A stretch of 64,000 nucleotides of DNA from Pseudolysinimonas_A sp041984585 (GTDB lineage: Bacteria > Actinomycetota > Actinomycetes > Actinomycetales > Microbacteriaceae): the NCBI GenBank assembly GCA_041984585.1, contig JBHIXX010000005.1, positions 1 to 64,000 on the forward strand, given 5' to 3'. Position numbers and translations under genes: made by a program. Positions 41,486-49,561 of this stretch are shown here, piece after piece; positions within the stretch are counted from its first letter, which is position 1, and every line of letters begins with the position of its first letter. The notes below the pieces were generated by a model. That model did not search any database, was not told the DNA's origin, and saw only the letters and a program-made list of their open reading frames with translations.

Positions 41486-43047
41486 GGCTCGACGACCTGC
41501 TCGACGCGATGCGCGTCGTGCGCCGCACGGGGGACGGACGCCTCGACCCGCAGTTCGCCGCCGAGGTCGACGGGGTGCTGCGGCACGCTCAGGAGCGCCG
41601 CGAGCACTCCCCCGACGTCACCGTCGTGGGCGTCTTCGGCGCGACCGGGTCGGGCAAGTCGAGCCTGGTCAACGCGCTCGTCGGCGAGCAGGTGGCGCGC
41701 ACGCACGTGCGGCGCCCGACGACCTCGGAGCCGCTCGCCGCGACCTGGACCCCGGATGGTGCGGTCGACCTGCTCGACTGGCTGGGGGTGCGCGAGCGGG
41801 TCGTGCTCGACCGGCCGCTCGACCCGCGGGCGACCGATCTGGTGCTGCTCGACCTGCCCGACTTCGACTCCGTCGAGGCGGGCAACCGGGCGACCGCCCA
41901 GCGGCTGGCCGGGCAGGTCGACGCGCTGGTCTGGGTGGTCGACCCGCAGAAGTACGCCGACGACGTGCTGCACGCGCAGTTCATCGCGCCGCACGCCCGG
42001 CACGCCGAGGTGACACTCATCGTGCTCAACCAGATCGACCGGCTCGCGGCCGACGACGTGCGGGCAGTGACCCGGTCTCTCGCGGCGATCGTGGAGCGCG
42101 ACGGCATCCCGAATGCGCGCGTGCTGCCGGTGAGCGCCGCATCCGGTCAGGGCGTCCCCGAGCTGCGCACGGCGCTCGGCGACCTGGTCGCGGCGCGCTC
42201 CGCCCGCGACCGCCGCCTCGCGGCCGACCTCGCGACCCTGGCTGGGCGCGTGCCCTCCGCCGGACGGGCGCGCAGCGCGGCGCCGACAGGCGCCCTCGTG
42301 GACGACGTCGCGGTGGCGGCCGGGGTCGAGGTGGTGAGCGCCGCGGTGGCCGGCTCGTACCGCAAACGCGCGGCCCAGGCGACGGGGTGGCCGCTGCTGT
42401 CCTGGATCCCGCGGCTGCGCGCCGACCCGCTGCGCCGCCTCGGCCTGCGCCCGGTGCGACGGGATCGCGACCCCGAGGTGCACCGCACGAGCCTGCCCGA
42501 GATGAGTTCGGCGTCGCGCGCGCGGATGTCGCTCGCGGTGCGCGGCTACGCCGAGGCGGCCTCCGACGGCCTCGCCGAGACCTGGCGGGCCGGCATCCGC
42601 GAGGCGGCGACCCGCGGCATCGACGAGCTGCCCGACGAGCTGGACCTCGCCATCGCCCGCACCCCGCTCCCGGCGCGCGGCTTGTGGTGGTGGCCGGTGT
42701 TCGCGGTGCTGCAGTGGCTCGTGCTGCTGGCCGGCATCGGCGGCGTGGGCTGGCTGCTCGCGGCGGCGCTGTTCCCGCGGTTCGGGCTGCCCGAGGTGGA
42801 GGTGATCGAGGTCGAGGGCTGGGCGGTGCCGACGCTGCTGATCGCCGGGGCGGTGCTGGGCGGCATCCTGCTGGCCCTCCTCGGGGCCCTCCTCGGCGGC
42901 CTCACCGCGCGCGCCCGTCGACGGTCGGCGCGCCGGCGCCTCGTGCGGGGTGTCGGGCCGACGGTGCAGCGGCTCGTCGTCGAGCCGGTCGCGGCGGAGC
43001 TGGAGCGGGCCCGGGAGTACGAGTCCGCGCGTCGCGGCGCGGCCTGA
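41482..43047 (+). CDS. Dynamin-like membrane GTPase, second of a tandem pair
   Basis: The 521-residue partner has a cleaner GTPase core: P-loop GVFGATGSGKSSLVNAL with Lys59, RRPTTSEPLA as G2, LLDLPDFDSVE as G3 and LIVLNQIDRL as G4. Helical regions follow, then two strong membrane helices at about residues 399–428 (WWWWPVFAVLQWLVLLAGIG) and 449–472 (LLIAGAVLGGILLALLGALL). It ends in a basic tail. Tandem GTPase genes with C-terminal membrane anchors suggest a heteromeric membrane fission, fusion or stress-response machine. No regulator or other envelope gene is adjacent. Confidence 0.78.
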   Translation: MRLDDLLDAMRVVRRTGDGRLDPQFAAEVDGVLRHAQERREHSPDVTVVGVFGATGSGKSSLVNALVGEQVARTHVRRPTTSEPLAATWTPDGAVDLLDWLGVRERVVLDRPLDPRATDLVLLDLPDFDSVEAGNRATAQRLAGQVDALVWVVDPQKYADDVLHAQFIAPHARHAEVTLIVLNQIDRLAADDVRAVTRSLAAIVERDGIPNARVLPVSAASGQGVPELRTALGDLVAARSARDRRLAADLATLAGRVPSAGRARSAAPTGALVDDVAVAAGVEVVSAAVAGSYRKRAAQATGWPLLSWIPRLRADPLRRLGLRPVRRDRDPEVHRTSLPEMSSASRARMSLAVRGYAEAASDGLAETWRAGIREAATRGIDELPDELDLAIARTPLPARGLWWWPVFAVLQWLVLLAGIGGVGWLLAAALFPRFGLPEVEVIEVEGWAVPTLLIAGAVLGGILLALLGALLGGLTARARRRSARRRLVRGVGPTVQRLVVEPVAAELERAREYESARRGAA

Positions 43048-43090
43048 TCGCGCCGCCGTGGCCGCGGGCCGACGGTGATGCCGCTGCCGC

Positions 43091-43753
43091 TCAGGCGATC
43101 CAGCCCTCCTGGCGCAGCCAGTCCTCGCAGATCTCCGACCACCGCTCGACGCCGCCGGAGCCCTGGCCGACGTTGAGCCCGTGCTCGCCGCGCGGGAAGA
43201 CGTGCAGCGCGTGCCGCACGCCCGCCTCGGCCAGGGCGGTGCCGAGCAGGTAGGAGTGCTGCACGGGGACGGCGACGTCCTCGGCGGTGTGCCACACGAA
43301 GGTCGGGGGCGCATCGGGCCCGACCAGCCGCTCGAGCGAGGCGGCCGCGCGCCGCGCCTCGTCGGCGTGCTCGCCGAGCAGGTTGACGCGCGAGGCGAGG
43401 TGGGTGGGCAGCAGCATCGACACCACGGGGTAGGCGAGGATCGCCAGGTCGGGCCGCTCGTCCTCGGCCGCGTCCGGAGCGTACGCCGCGAGGCCGGCGA
43501 GGTGCCCGCCGGCGGAGAACCCGATCACCGCGACGCGCTCGTCACCCGCGGCCCGTCGCTCGCGGATGGCGGCCCGCACCGCACGCAGCGGCCCGTCGCC
43601 GAGCGGGGTCGGGTGGGTGTCGGCCACGGGGTAGTCGACGACGGTGTTGGCGAGCCCGAGCTCGTCGAGCCACGGAGGCGTCAGCGCGCGGTTGTTGATG
43701 GAGAGATGGCCGTAGCCGCCTCCGGGGATGACGAGCACGTGGTCGCGGGACAC
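43091..43753 (-). CDS. Alpha/beta hydrolase, acetylesterase-like
   Basis: The 220-residue protein resembles small esterases of the xylan-esterase/axe group. It has the oxyanion motif VIPGGGYGHLS near the N-terminus, the nucleophile elbow VIGFSAGGHLAGL, the acid residue in WHTAEDVAVPV and the His in FPRGEHGLNVG. It is cytoplasmic, since no signal peptide is seen. CAGGAT six bases before GTG 43753 supports that start; a GTG at 43789 is the longer option. It lies between the GTPase pair and the lactate genes, without clear functional ties to either. Confidence 0.85.
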   Translation of the reverse strand: MSRDHVLVIPGGGYGHLSINNRALTPPWLDELGLANTVVDYPVADTHPTPLGDGPLRAVRAAIRERRAAGDERVAVIGFSAGGHLAGLAAYAPDAAEDERPDLAILAYPVVSMLLPTHLASRVNLLGEHADEARRAAASLERLVGPDAPPTFVWHTAEDVAVPVQHSYLLGTALAEAGVRHALHVFPRGEHGLNVGQGSGGVERWSEICEDWLRQEGWIA

Positions 43754-43829
43754 GGCCCCATCCTGCCCGACGGCGGGCGGTCGGGTCACCCCGCGGCGGC
43801 GACCACCACAGCGCCGCCGCGGGGGAGTC

Positions 43830-45137
43830 TCAGGAGCGCTTCGCCGTGCTGCGCTTCGCGGCGGGGCGCGCCGCCGACTTGGCGGCGGTGGCCGGGCTCG
43901 GCATCGGGATCGGGTCCATCCGCCGGAGCTGGGTGACGTGGGCGGGCTCGAGCTCGGCGAGCGATCCGGCGCCGAGCAGCTTCATGGTGCGGATGAGCTG
44001 GTCCGAGAGGATCTCGATCGTACGGTCGACGCCCGCCCGCCCGCCGGCCATGAGGCCATAGAGGTAGGCGCGGCCGATCATGGTGAACTTCGCGCCGAGG
44101 GCGATCGAGGCGACGATGTCGGCGCCCGACATGATGCCGGTGTCGACGCCGATCTCGACGTCGTCGCCCACCTCGCGGGCGACCTGCGGCAGCAGGTGGA
44201 ACGGGATCGGCGCGCGGTCGAGCTGGCGGCCGCCGTGGTTCGACAGCACGATGCCGTCGACTCCGAGGTCGGCGAGCTTCGCCGCATCGGCGACGCTCTG
44301 CACGCCCTTGATCACGATCTTGCCGGGCCACATCCCGCGGATGACGTCGAGGTCGGCGAACGAGATGCTCGGGTCCATCGCGGCGTCGAGCAGCTCGCCG
44401 ACGGTGCCGCCGGTCGACGACAGCGACGCGAACTCGAGCTTCGGGGTGGTCAGGAAGTCCCACCACCACCAGGGGCGGGGCAGGGCGTCGACGATGGTGC
44501 CGACGGTGAGCGCCGGCGGGATGGAGAAGCCGTTGCGCTTGTCGCGCAGCCGGGCTCCGGCGACGGGGGTGTCGACGGTGAACTGCAGGGTGTCGAAGCC
44601 GGCCTTCGCGGCGCGCTCGACGAGGCCGTAGGAGATCTCGCGGTCGCGCATGATGTAGAGCTGGAACCAGTTGCGCCCGTCCGGGTTCGCGGCCGCGACG
44701 TCCTCGATCGAGGTGGTGCCGAGCGTCGACAGGGTGAACGGGATGCCGGCCGCGCCCGCCGCGCCGGCGCCGGCGATCTCGCCCTCGGTCTGCATCAGCC
44801 GGGTGAAGCCGGTCGGCGCGATGGCGAACGGCAGCTTCGACGGGCCGCCGAGGATCGTCGACGACGTGTCGACGTCATCCGACAGCCCGCGCAGGATGCC
44901 GGGGGTGAACTCGACGTCCTCGAACGCCTGCCGGGCGCGGGCGAGCGACAGCTCCTGCTCGGCGGCGCCGTCGGTGTAGTCGAACGCGGCGGTGGGGGTG
45001 CGGCGCTGCGCGATGTCGCGCAGGTCGGCGATGGTGAGGGCCGACTGCAGCCGTCGGGTCTTCGCGCTCCAGACCGGCTTCTTGAACTTGAGCAGCTCGA
45101 AGATCTGGGCGGGGCGGGGGAACTGGCGCTTCACCAT
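43830..45137 (-). CDS. lldD: FMN-dependent L-lactate dehydrogenase with a histone-like basic tail
   Basis: LldD oxidises L-lactate to pyruvate and feeds electrons to quinones. The 435-residue protein shows the FMN alpha-hydroxyacid oxidase pattern: FDYTDGAAEQELSLARARQA, IAPTGFTRLMQTEGEIAGAG, the VDTPVAGARLRDKRNGF stretch and the active-site SNHGGRQLD with its catalytic His. The last 25 residues (SPATAAKSAARPAAKRSTAK and RS) form an Ala/Lys/Arg tail resembling histone H1 repeats, unusual for this enzyme. AGGAG precedes ATG 45137. A GntR regulator lies 39 bases upstream on the same strand, with paired operators before it. Confidence 0.9.
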   Translation of the reverse strand: MVKRQFPRPAQIFELLKFKKPVWSAKTRRLQSALTIADLRDIAQRRTPTAAFDYTDGAAEQELSLARARQAFEDVEFTPGILRGLSDDVDTSSTILGGPSKLPFAIAPTGFTRLMQTEGEIAGAGAAGAAGIPFTLSTLGTTSIEDVAAANPDGRNWFQLYIMRDREISYGLVERAAKAGFDTLQFTVDTPVAGARLRDKRNGFSIPPALTVGTIVDALPRPWWWWDFLTTPKLEFASLSSTGGTVGELLDAAMDPSISFADLDVIRGMWPGKIVIKGVQSVADAAKLADLGVDGIVLSNHGGRQLDRAPIPFHLLPQVAREVGDDVEIGVDTGIMSGADIVASIALGAKFTMIGRAYLYGLMAGGRAGVDRTIEILSDQLIRTMKLLGAGSLAELEPAHVTQLRRMDPIPMPSPATAAKSAARPAAKRSTAKRS

Positions 45138-45176
45138 GCGGTGTCTCCTGGGGTGGCGGGTCGGCGGATGCCGGGG

Positions 45177-45821
45177 TCAGTCGGTCGGGGGCGCCGCGAG
45201 CAGGGCGTCGCGGGCGGTCTCGATGTGGGCGCGGGCGAGGGCGGCGGCCGCGGCGGCGTCGCCGGCGGTGATCGCGTCGAGGATGGCGCGGTGCTGCGCG
45301 GCGACCTCGTCGGCGGTGAGCAGGTGGCGGGTCTGCACCTGACCGATGCACAGCTCCACCTCGCCCATCAGCGACTCGTGCAGCCGCTTCAGCCGCGGAC
45401 TGGGCTGCCCGGCGACGAGTGCCCGGTGGAAGGCGACGTCGTCCGCGGCGAACGCGGTGCCCGCACGGGCGTTCTGCTCGAGCGCGCGGTGCGCGGCCAC
45501 GGCGGCCGGAGGCGCCGATCCCGCGTCGGCGAGCGCGGCGGCGGCGGCCGACTCGAGCACGGCGCGGGCGGCGAACAGGTCGGTGACGTCGTCGTGGTCG
45601 AGCCGCGGCACCCGGGCGGCCTGGTGCGCCTCGCGGCGCAGGATGCCGTCGGCGACGAGCCGGTCGATGGCGAGCCGCGCGGTCGGTCGGGAGGCGCCGA
45701 ACCGCAGTGCGACCGCGGACTCGGTGACGCTGTCGCCGGGGCGGATGTCATGCGCGAGCACCTCCGCCCGCAGCGCGTCGGCGATCGTGTCGGGCAGCAC
45801 CGACGACGTCTCGACCGCCAT
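45177..45821 (-). CDS. GntR-family regulator (FCD type), probable lactate regulator
   Basis: The 214-residue protein has a winged-helix domain (IADALRAEVLAHDIRPGDSV, then TESAVALRFGASRPTARLAI) and an all-helical FCD ligand domain with metal-binding residues (DDVTDLFAARAVLESAAAAA; HRALVAGQPS; QHRAILDAITAGD). FCD regulators such as LldR and LutR respond to lactate or similar acids. It precedes lldD in one probable operon, and two palindromes 20 bases apart lie just upstream, so it likely represses itself and lldD until lactate is present. Confidence 0.85.
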   Translation of the reverse strand: MAVETSSVLPDTIADALRAEVLAHDIRPGDSVTESAVALRFGASRPTARLAIDRLVADGILRREAHQAARVPRLDHDDVTDLFAARAVLESAAAAALADAGSAPPAAVAAHRALEQNARAGTAFAADDVAFHRALVAGQPSPRLKRLHESLMGEVELCIGQVQTRHLLTADEVAAQHRAILDAITAGDAAAAAALARAHIETARDALLAAPPTD

Positions 45822-45862
45822 GCGCTCTCCGTCTCCGTCGGCGGGCGCGGGCGCGCTCGCGT

Positions 45863-45897
45863 ATTGCCAGGCAATCTACCGGATTGTCAAACAATCC
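45863..45897 (-). promoter_or_regulatory. Two GntR-type operators spaced by two helical turns
   Basis: ATTGCCAGGCAAT (45863–45875) and GGATTGTCAAACAATCC (45881–45897) are both perfect inverted repeats of the TTGnnnnnCAA kind used by FCD-type GntR proteins. Their centres, 45869 and 45889, are 20 bases apart, so two dimers would sit on the same face of the DNA. They lie 42–76 bases before the regulator's ATG. Confidence 0.7.
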
Positions 45898-45967
45898 ACC
45901 AGGAGCGGGTCGGGGTGCCCGAGGGCGCGACGAGTACCGAAGGCGGCCGGGGCGGGCGGAGCCAGGC

Positions 45968-46897
45968 CTAGGGAAGCCGGGGCAGCACCTCGCGGCCGAC
46001 CAGCTCGAGGTGGTCGAGGTCGTGCAGGTCGAGGAACTGCAGGTACACCCGGTCGATCCCCAGCTCCGCGAGCGCCGTGACCCGGTCGACGACCTCGTCG
46101 ACCGTGCCGACGGTCACCTCGTCGTTGCCGGTGTAGCGGTCCGGGTCGCCGCCGCGGGCCAGGCGCGCGCGCAGGTCGGCGACATCCGATCCGACGAAGG
46201 TGGACGTCGCGATCGAGGTGCGCAGCGTCGCCGGGTCGCGGCCGATCCGCTCGGCCGCCGCGCGGGCCGCGGCGAACCGGTCGGCCGCGATGGTGACCGC
46301 GAAGACGTTGAACTCGGTCGCGTACCGTGCCGCGAGCTCCGGGGTGCGCCGTGGTCCCTTGCCGCCGACGATGAGCGGCACCGGGGTCTGCACCGGCTTG
46401 GGGAGCGCGGGCGAGTCGACCAGCTCGTAGTGCGCGCCGCGGTGGTCGAACGACTCCCCGACCGGGGTGGACCACATCCCGGAGACGATCGCGAGCTGTT
46501 CCTCCAGCCGGTCGAAGCGGCGCTCCGGGAACGGGATGCCGTAGGCACGGTGCTCCTTCTCGTACCAGCCGGCGCCGAGCCCGAGCTCGGCGCGCCCGTC
46601 CGACATCCCGTCGACGTCGGCGACCTGGATGGCGAGCACGCCCGGGTGCCGGAAGGTGGCCGACGAGACGAGGGTTCCGAGTCGGATGCTGGAGGTGTCG
46701 CGGGCGAGCGCGGCGAGCGTCGTCCACGCGTCACTCGAGCCGGGCAGACCCTCGGTCGGCGAGTTCCCGGGCATCGACAGGTAGTGGTCGGATCGGAAGA
46801 ACCCGGTGAATCCGAGCCGCTCGGCCGCCGATGCGAAGGCGAGCAGGTCGGCGTAGCCGGCTCCGAACTGAGGTTCGACGAAGGCGCAGTACTCCAC
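45968..46897 (-). CDS. Luciferase-like (LLM class) F420-dependent oxidoreductase
   Basis: The 309-residue protein is a TIM-barrel flavin or F420 enzyme. The start is FVEPQFGAGYADLLAFASAA with FFRSDHYLS soon after, then LGTLVSSATFRHPGVLA, ADVDGMSDGRAELGLGAGWY, EKEHRAYGIPFPERRFDRLE and PLIVGGKGPRRTPELAARYA. These features agree with the actinobacterial F420-dependent subgroup (TIGR03560-like). The substrate is unknown. CAGACT six bases before GTG 46897 suggests a leaderless message. It is divergent from the haem/siderophore-binding lipoprotein gene. Confidence 0.88.
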   Translation of the reverse strand: MEYCAFVEPQFGAGYADLLAFASAAERLGFTGFFRSDHYLSMPGNSPTEGLPGSSDAWTTLAALARDTSSIRLGTLVSSATFRHPGVLAIQVADVDGMSDGRAELGLGAGWYEKEHRAYGIPFPERRFDRLEEQLAIVSGMWSTPVGESFDHRGAHYELVDSPALPKPVQTPVPLIVGGKGPRRTPELAARYATEFNVFAVTIAADRFAAARAAAERIGRDPATLRTSIATSTFVGSDVADLRARLARGGDPDRYTGNDEVTVGTVDEVVDRVTALAELGIDRVYLQFLDLHDLDHLELVGREVLPRLP

Positions 46898-46947
46898 CTC
46901 CCCAGTCTGCCGCCCCGCCGTCCGCGGACGTCACGGGACCAAAGACT

Positions 46948-46984
46948 TTGGTTAGGCGTGCCTAAGTTGTTTAGGCTGGTCCGG
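46948..46984 (+). promoter_or_regulatory. DtxR/IdeR-type iron box with leaderless promoter
   Basis: TTAGGCGTGCCTAA (46952–46965) is a perfect palindrome with a two-base centre. With its flanks it resembles the 19-bp DtxR/IdeR box TTAGGTTAGCCTAACCTAA. It lies between a TTGGTT -35-like element (46948–46953) and TAGGCT (46972–46977), which is 7 nt before ATG 46985. Repression in iron-replete cells is the natural reading. Confidence 0.7.
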
Positions 46985-48094
46985 ATGTCCCCGTCCACCC
47001 GCCCTCTCGCCGCGCTGCTCGCGGCGGCCGTCGCCGTCGCCGCGCTCGCCGGCTGCTCGACGGCCGGCGGGGCGACCGGGTCGCCCTCCCCCACCGTCGC
47101 CGACTCCACACCCCTCGCCGAGCTCGACCTGCTCGACGACCCGCGGGCGTTCATCGGCGAGAGCACGGCGATGCTGGCGTCGGCGGACCTGCCGGTGCTC
47201 GACGACCCCGCGGCGCCCGTGCTGCCCGTCACCGTCGTCTCGCACGACGCGTCCGGCGACCGCGACGTCGAGGTGACCGACACGTCGCGCGTGCTCGCGC
47301 TCGACATCTCCGGATCGCTCGCCGCCACCGTCTGGTCGCTCGGCCTGGGCGACCGGCTGGTCGGCCGCGACGTGTCGACGACCTTCCCGTCGGCCGCGGA
47401 CCTGCCCGTTGTCACCTCGAACGGGCACACGATCGACGCCGAATCGGTGCTGGCGCTGCGTCCCACGCTCGTGCTCACCGACGGGTCCATCGGCCCGCGC
47501 GACGTGCTCGAGCAGCTGCGCCAGGCCGGCATCACCGTGGTCTTCGTCGAGAACGACCCGTCGTTCGACGGGGCCGCCGCCCTGGCCCGCGATGTCGGCG
47601 CGGCGCTCGGGGTGCCGGCTGACGGCATCCGGCTCGCGGAGCGGATCGAGTCCGAGGTCGCCGCGACCGTCGCCGAGATCGCCGACATCGCGCCCGTCGA
47701 GGCGGCGGACCGGGTGCGGATGATCTTCCTCTACCTGCGCGGCGGCGCCGGGGTCTACTACCTGTTCGGGTCGGAGTCGGGCGCCGACGCCCTCATCACC
47801 GCGCTCGGCGGCGTCGACGTGGCCGGCGAGATCGGCTGGGACGGGATGCGGCCGATGACCGACGAGGCTCTCATCGCGGCCGACCCCGACCTCATCCTGG
47901 TGATGACCGACGGGCTCGCCTCGGCCGGCGGCGTCGACGGGCTGCTGTCGACCAAGCCGGCGATCGCGCTGACCGCCGCCGGCGAGCACCGCCGCTTCGT
48001 CGACATGGCCGACGGCGACATCCTGAGCTTCGGACCGCGCTCGGCCGCGGTGCTCGACGCGCTCGCCCGCGCGGTCTACGCCCCGGCCCGGTAA
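46985..48094 (+). CDS. Haem/siderophore ABC transporter substrate-binding lipoprotein (orphan)
   Basis: The 369-residue lipoprotein has a signal peptide with lipobox ALAGC (Cys near residue 24) and a Ser/Thr/Pro linker. The class III binding fold of the HmuT/FhuD group follows: RVLALDISGSLAATVWSLGL, LALRPTLVLTDGSIGP, VFVENDPSFDGAAALARDVG and ILVMTDGLASAGGVDGLL. The HmuT-like proteins bind haemin. The DtxR-type box upstream supports an iron role. No permease or ATPase gene follows; the next gene is on the other strand, so the transporter core must be elsewhere. Confidence 0.85.
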   Translation: MSPSTRPLAALLAAAVAVAALAGCSTAGGATGSPSPTVADSTPLAELDLLDDPRAFIGESTAMLASADLPVLDDPAAPVLPVTVVSHDASGDRDVEVTDTSRVLALDISGSLAATVWSLGLGDRLVGRDVSTTFPSAADLPVVTSNGHTIDAESVLALRPTLVLTDGSIGPRDVLEQLRQAGITVVFVENDPSFDGAAALARDVGAALGVPADGIRLAERIESEVAATVAEIADIAPVEAADRVRMIFLYLRGGAGVYYLFGSESGADALITALGGVDVAGEIGWDGMRPMTDEALIAADPDLILVMTDGLASAGGVDGLLSTKPAIALTAAGEHRRFVDMADGDILSFGPRSAAVLDALARAVYAPAR

Positions 48095-48105
48095 CCCGAT
48101 CCGGG

Positions 48106-49533
48106 TCAGCCGGCGGTCGGCTCGAACCGCTTCGGCGGGAACGCGCGCGCGACGATCGCACGCAGCGCCTCGAGGTCGCCGCGGACGAAGCCCTGTGCGC
48201 GCGCCTGCACCAGCACGTTGCCGATCGCGGTCGCCTCGACCGGGCCGGCGAGCACCGGGATCCCCGTCGCGTCGGCCGTCAGTCGGCAGAGCAGCTCGTT
48301 CTGCGAGCCGCCGCCGACGAGGTGGATCACCTTCACGTCGACGCCGCTCAGCTCCGACGCCGTGCGGATCGCCCGTGCGTAGGCCTGGGCGAGGCTCTCG
48401 AGGATGCTGCGCGTCATCTCGGCGCGCGACTCCGGCGCCTTCTCGCCGCGCTCGGCGAACCAGGCGGCGATCCGGCCGGGCATCCCGCCCGGCGGGAGGA
48501 ACGTCTCGTCGTCGGCGTCGAACACCGGCACGGGGCCGGTCACGGCGGCGGCCTCGGCGATGAGCGCGGGCAGCGAGATGGTCGTGCCGTCGCGCTCCCA
48601 GTCGCGGATGCACTCGGTCAGCAGCCAGAGGCCCATCACGTTGTGCAGGTAGCGCACGCGGCCGTCGACGCCGCCCTCGTTGGTGAAGTTCGCCGCGCGG
48701 CCCGCGTCGGAGAGCACGGGGCGCTCCAGCTCGACGCCGACGAGCGACCAGGTGCCGCACGAGATGTACGCGTGGTCGGGGCCGCTCGCGGGCACCGCGA
48801 CCACGGCGGAGGCGGTGTCGTGCGACCCGACCGCGGTGACGACCGCGCGGCTCGCGCCGACGCCCCGCGCCGCGGTCGGGTTGATGCCGCCGATCTCGGT
48901 CCCGGCATCGACGAGCGGGGCGAAGATCCCGGTCGGGATGCCCAGCTTCTCGGCCAGCTCGAGATCCCACTCGCCGCTCTCGACGCCGAGCAGTCCGGTG
49001 GTCGAGGCGTTCGTGCGCTCCGCGACCGAGGCGCCGGTGAGCCAGTGCGCGAGCAGGTCGGGCAGCAGCAGGAACGAGTCCGCCAGCTCGAGCAGGCCCG
49101 TCTGCTTGTCGGCGGTCAGCTGGAACAGCGTGTTGAACGGCAGGTGCTGCAGGCCGTTCCGCCGGTACAGCTCCTCGGGCGGCACGATCGCGTGCACCGC
49201 GGCGACGCCCGCCTCGTTCCGCTCGTCGCGGTAGGAGTACGGGATGCCGAGCAGCCGGTCCTGGCGGAGCAGACCGTAGTCGACCGCCCAGGAGTCGATG
49301 CCGATGCTGGTGAGCTGCGGCTCCTGGCGCGAGGCCGCGGCGAGCCCCTCGACGACGTGGCGGTACAGCTCGAGCACGCTCCAGTGCAGCCCGTCGAGGG
49401 TGCGCACCGGGTTGTTCGGGAACCGCGCGACGTCGGTGAGCCGCAGCTCGTCGTGCCCGACGTAGCCGAGCAGCACGCGGCCGCTCGTCGCCCCCAGGTC
49501 GACGGCCGCGACCGCGCCTCCACTCGTCGTCAT
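48106..49533 (-). CDS. rhaB: Rhamnulokinase
   Basis: RhaB phosphorylates L-rhamnulose with ATP in L-rhamnose breakdown. The 475-residue FGGY kinase has the N-terminal ATP motif AVDLGATSGRVLLGYV, SIGIDSWAVDYGLL, DERNEAGVAAVHAIVPPEEL, the AVGSHDTASAVVAVP stretch and IHLVGGGSQNELLCRLTADA at the C-terminal ATP site. It lies 28 bases after rhaDE in the same direction, so both form one operon. Confidence 0.93.
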   Translation of the reverse strand: MTTSGGAVAAVDLGATSGRVLLGYVGHDELRLTDVARFPNNPVRTLDGLHWSVLELYRHVVEGLAAASRQEPQLTSIGIDSWAVDYGLLRQDRLLGIPYSYRDERNEAGVAAVHAIVPPEELYRRNGLQHLPFNTLFQLTADKQTGLLELADSFLLLPDLLAHWLTGASVAERTNASTTGLLGVESGEWDLELAEKLGIPTGIFAPLVDAGTEIGGINPTAARGVGASRAVVTAVGSHDTASAVVAVPASGPDHAYISCGTWSLVGVELERPVLSDAGRAANFTNEGGVDGRVRYLHNVMGLWLLTECIRDWERDGTTISLPALIAEAAAVTGPVPVFDADDETFLPPGGMPGRIAAWFAERGEKAPESRAEMTRSILESLAQAYARAIRTASELSGVDVKVIHLVGGGSQNELLCRLTADATGIPVLAGPVEATAIGNVLVQARAQGFVRGDLEALRAIVARAFPPKRFEPTAG

Positions 49534-49561
49534 CCTCGACTCCGTCCTTCGTCTCTCGCGA

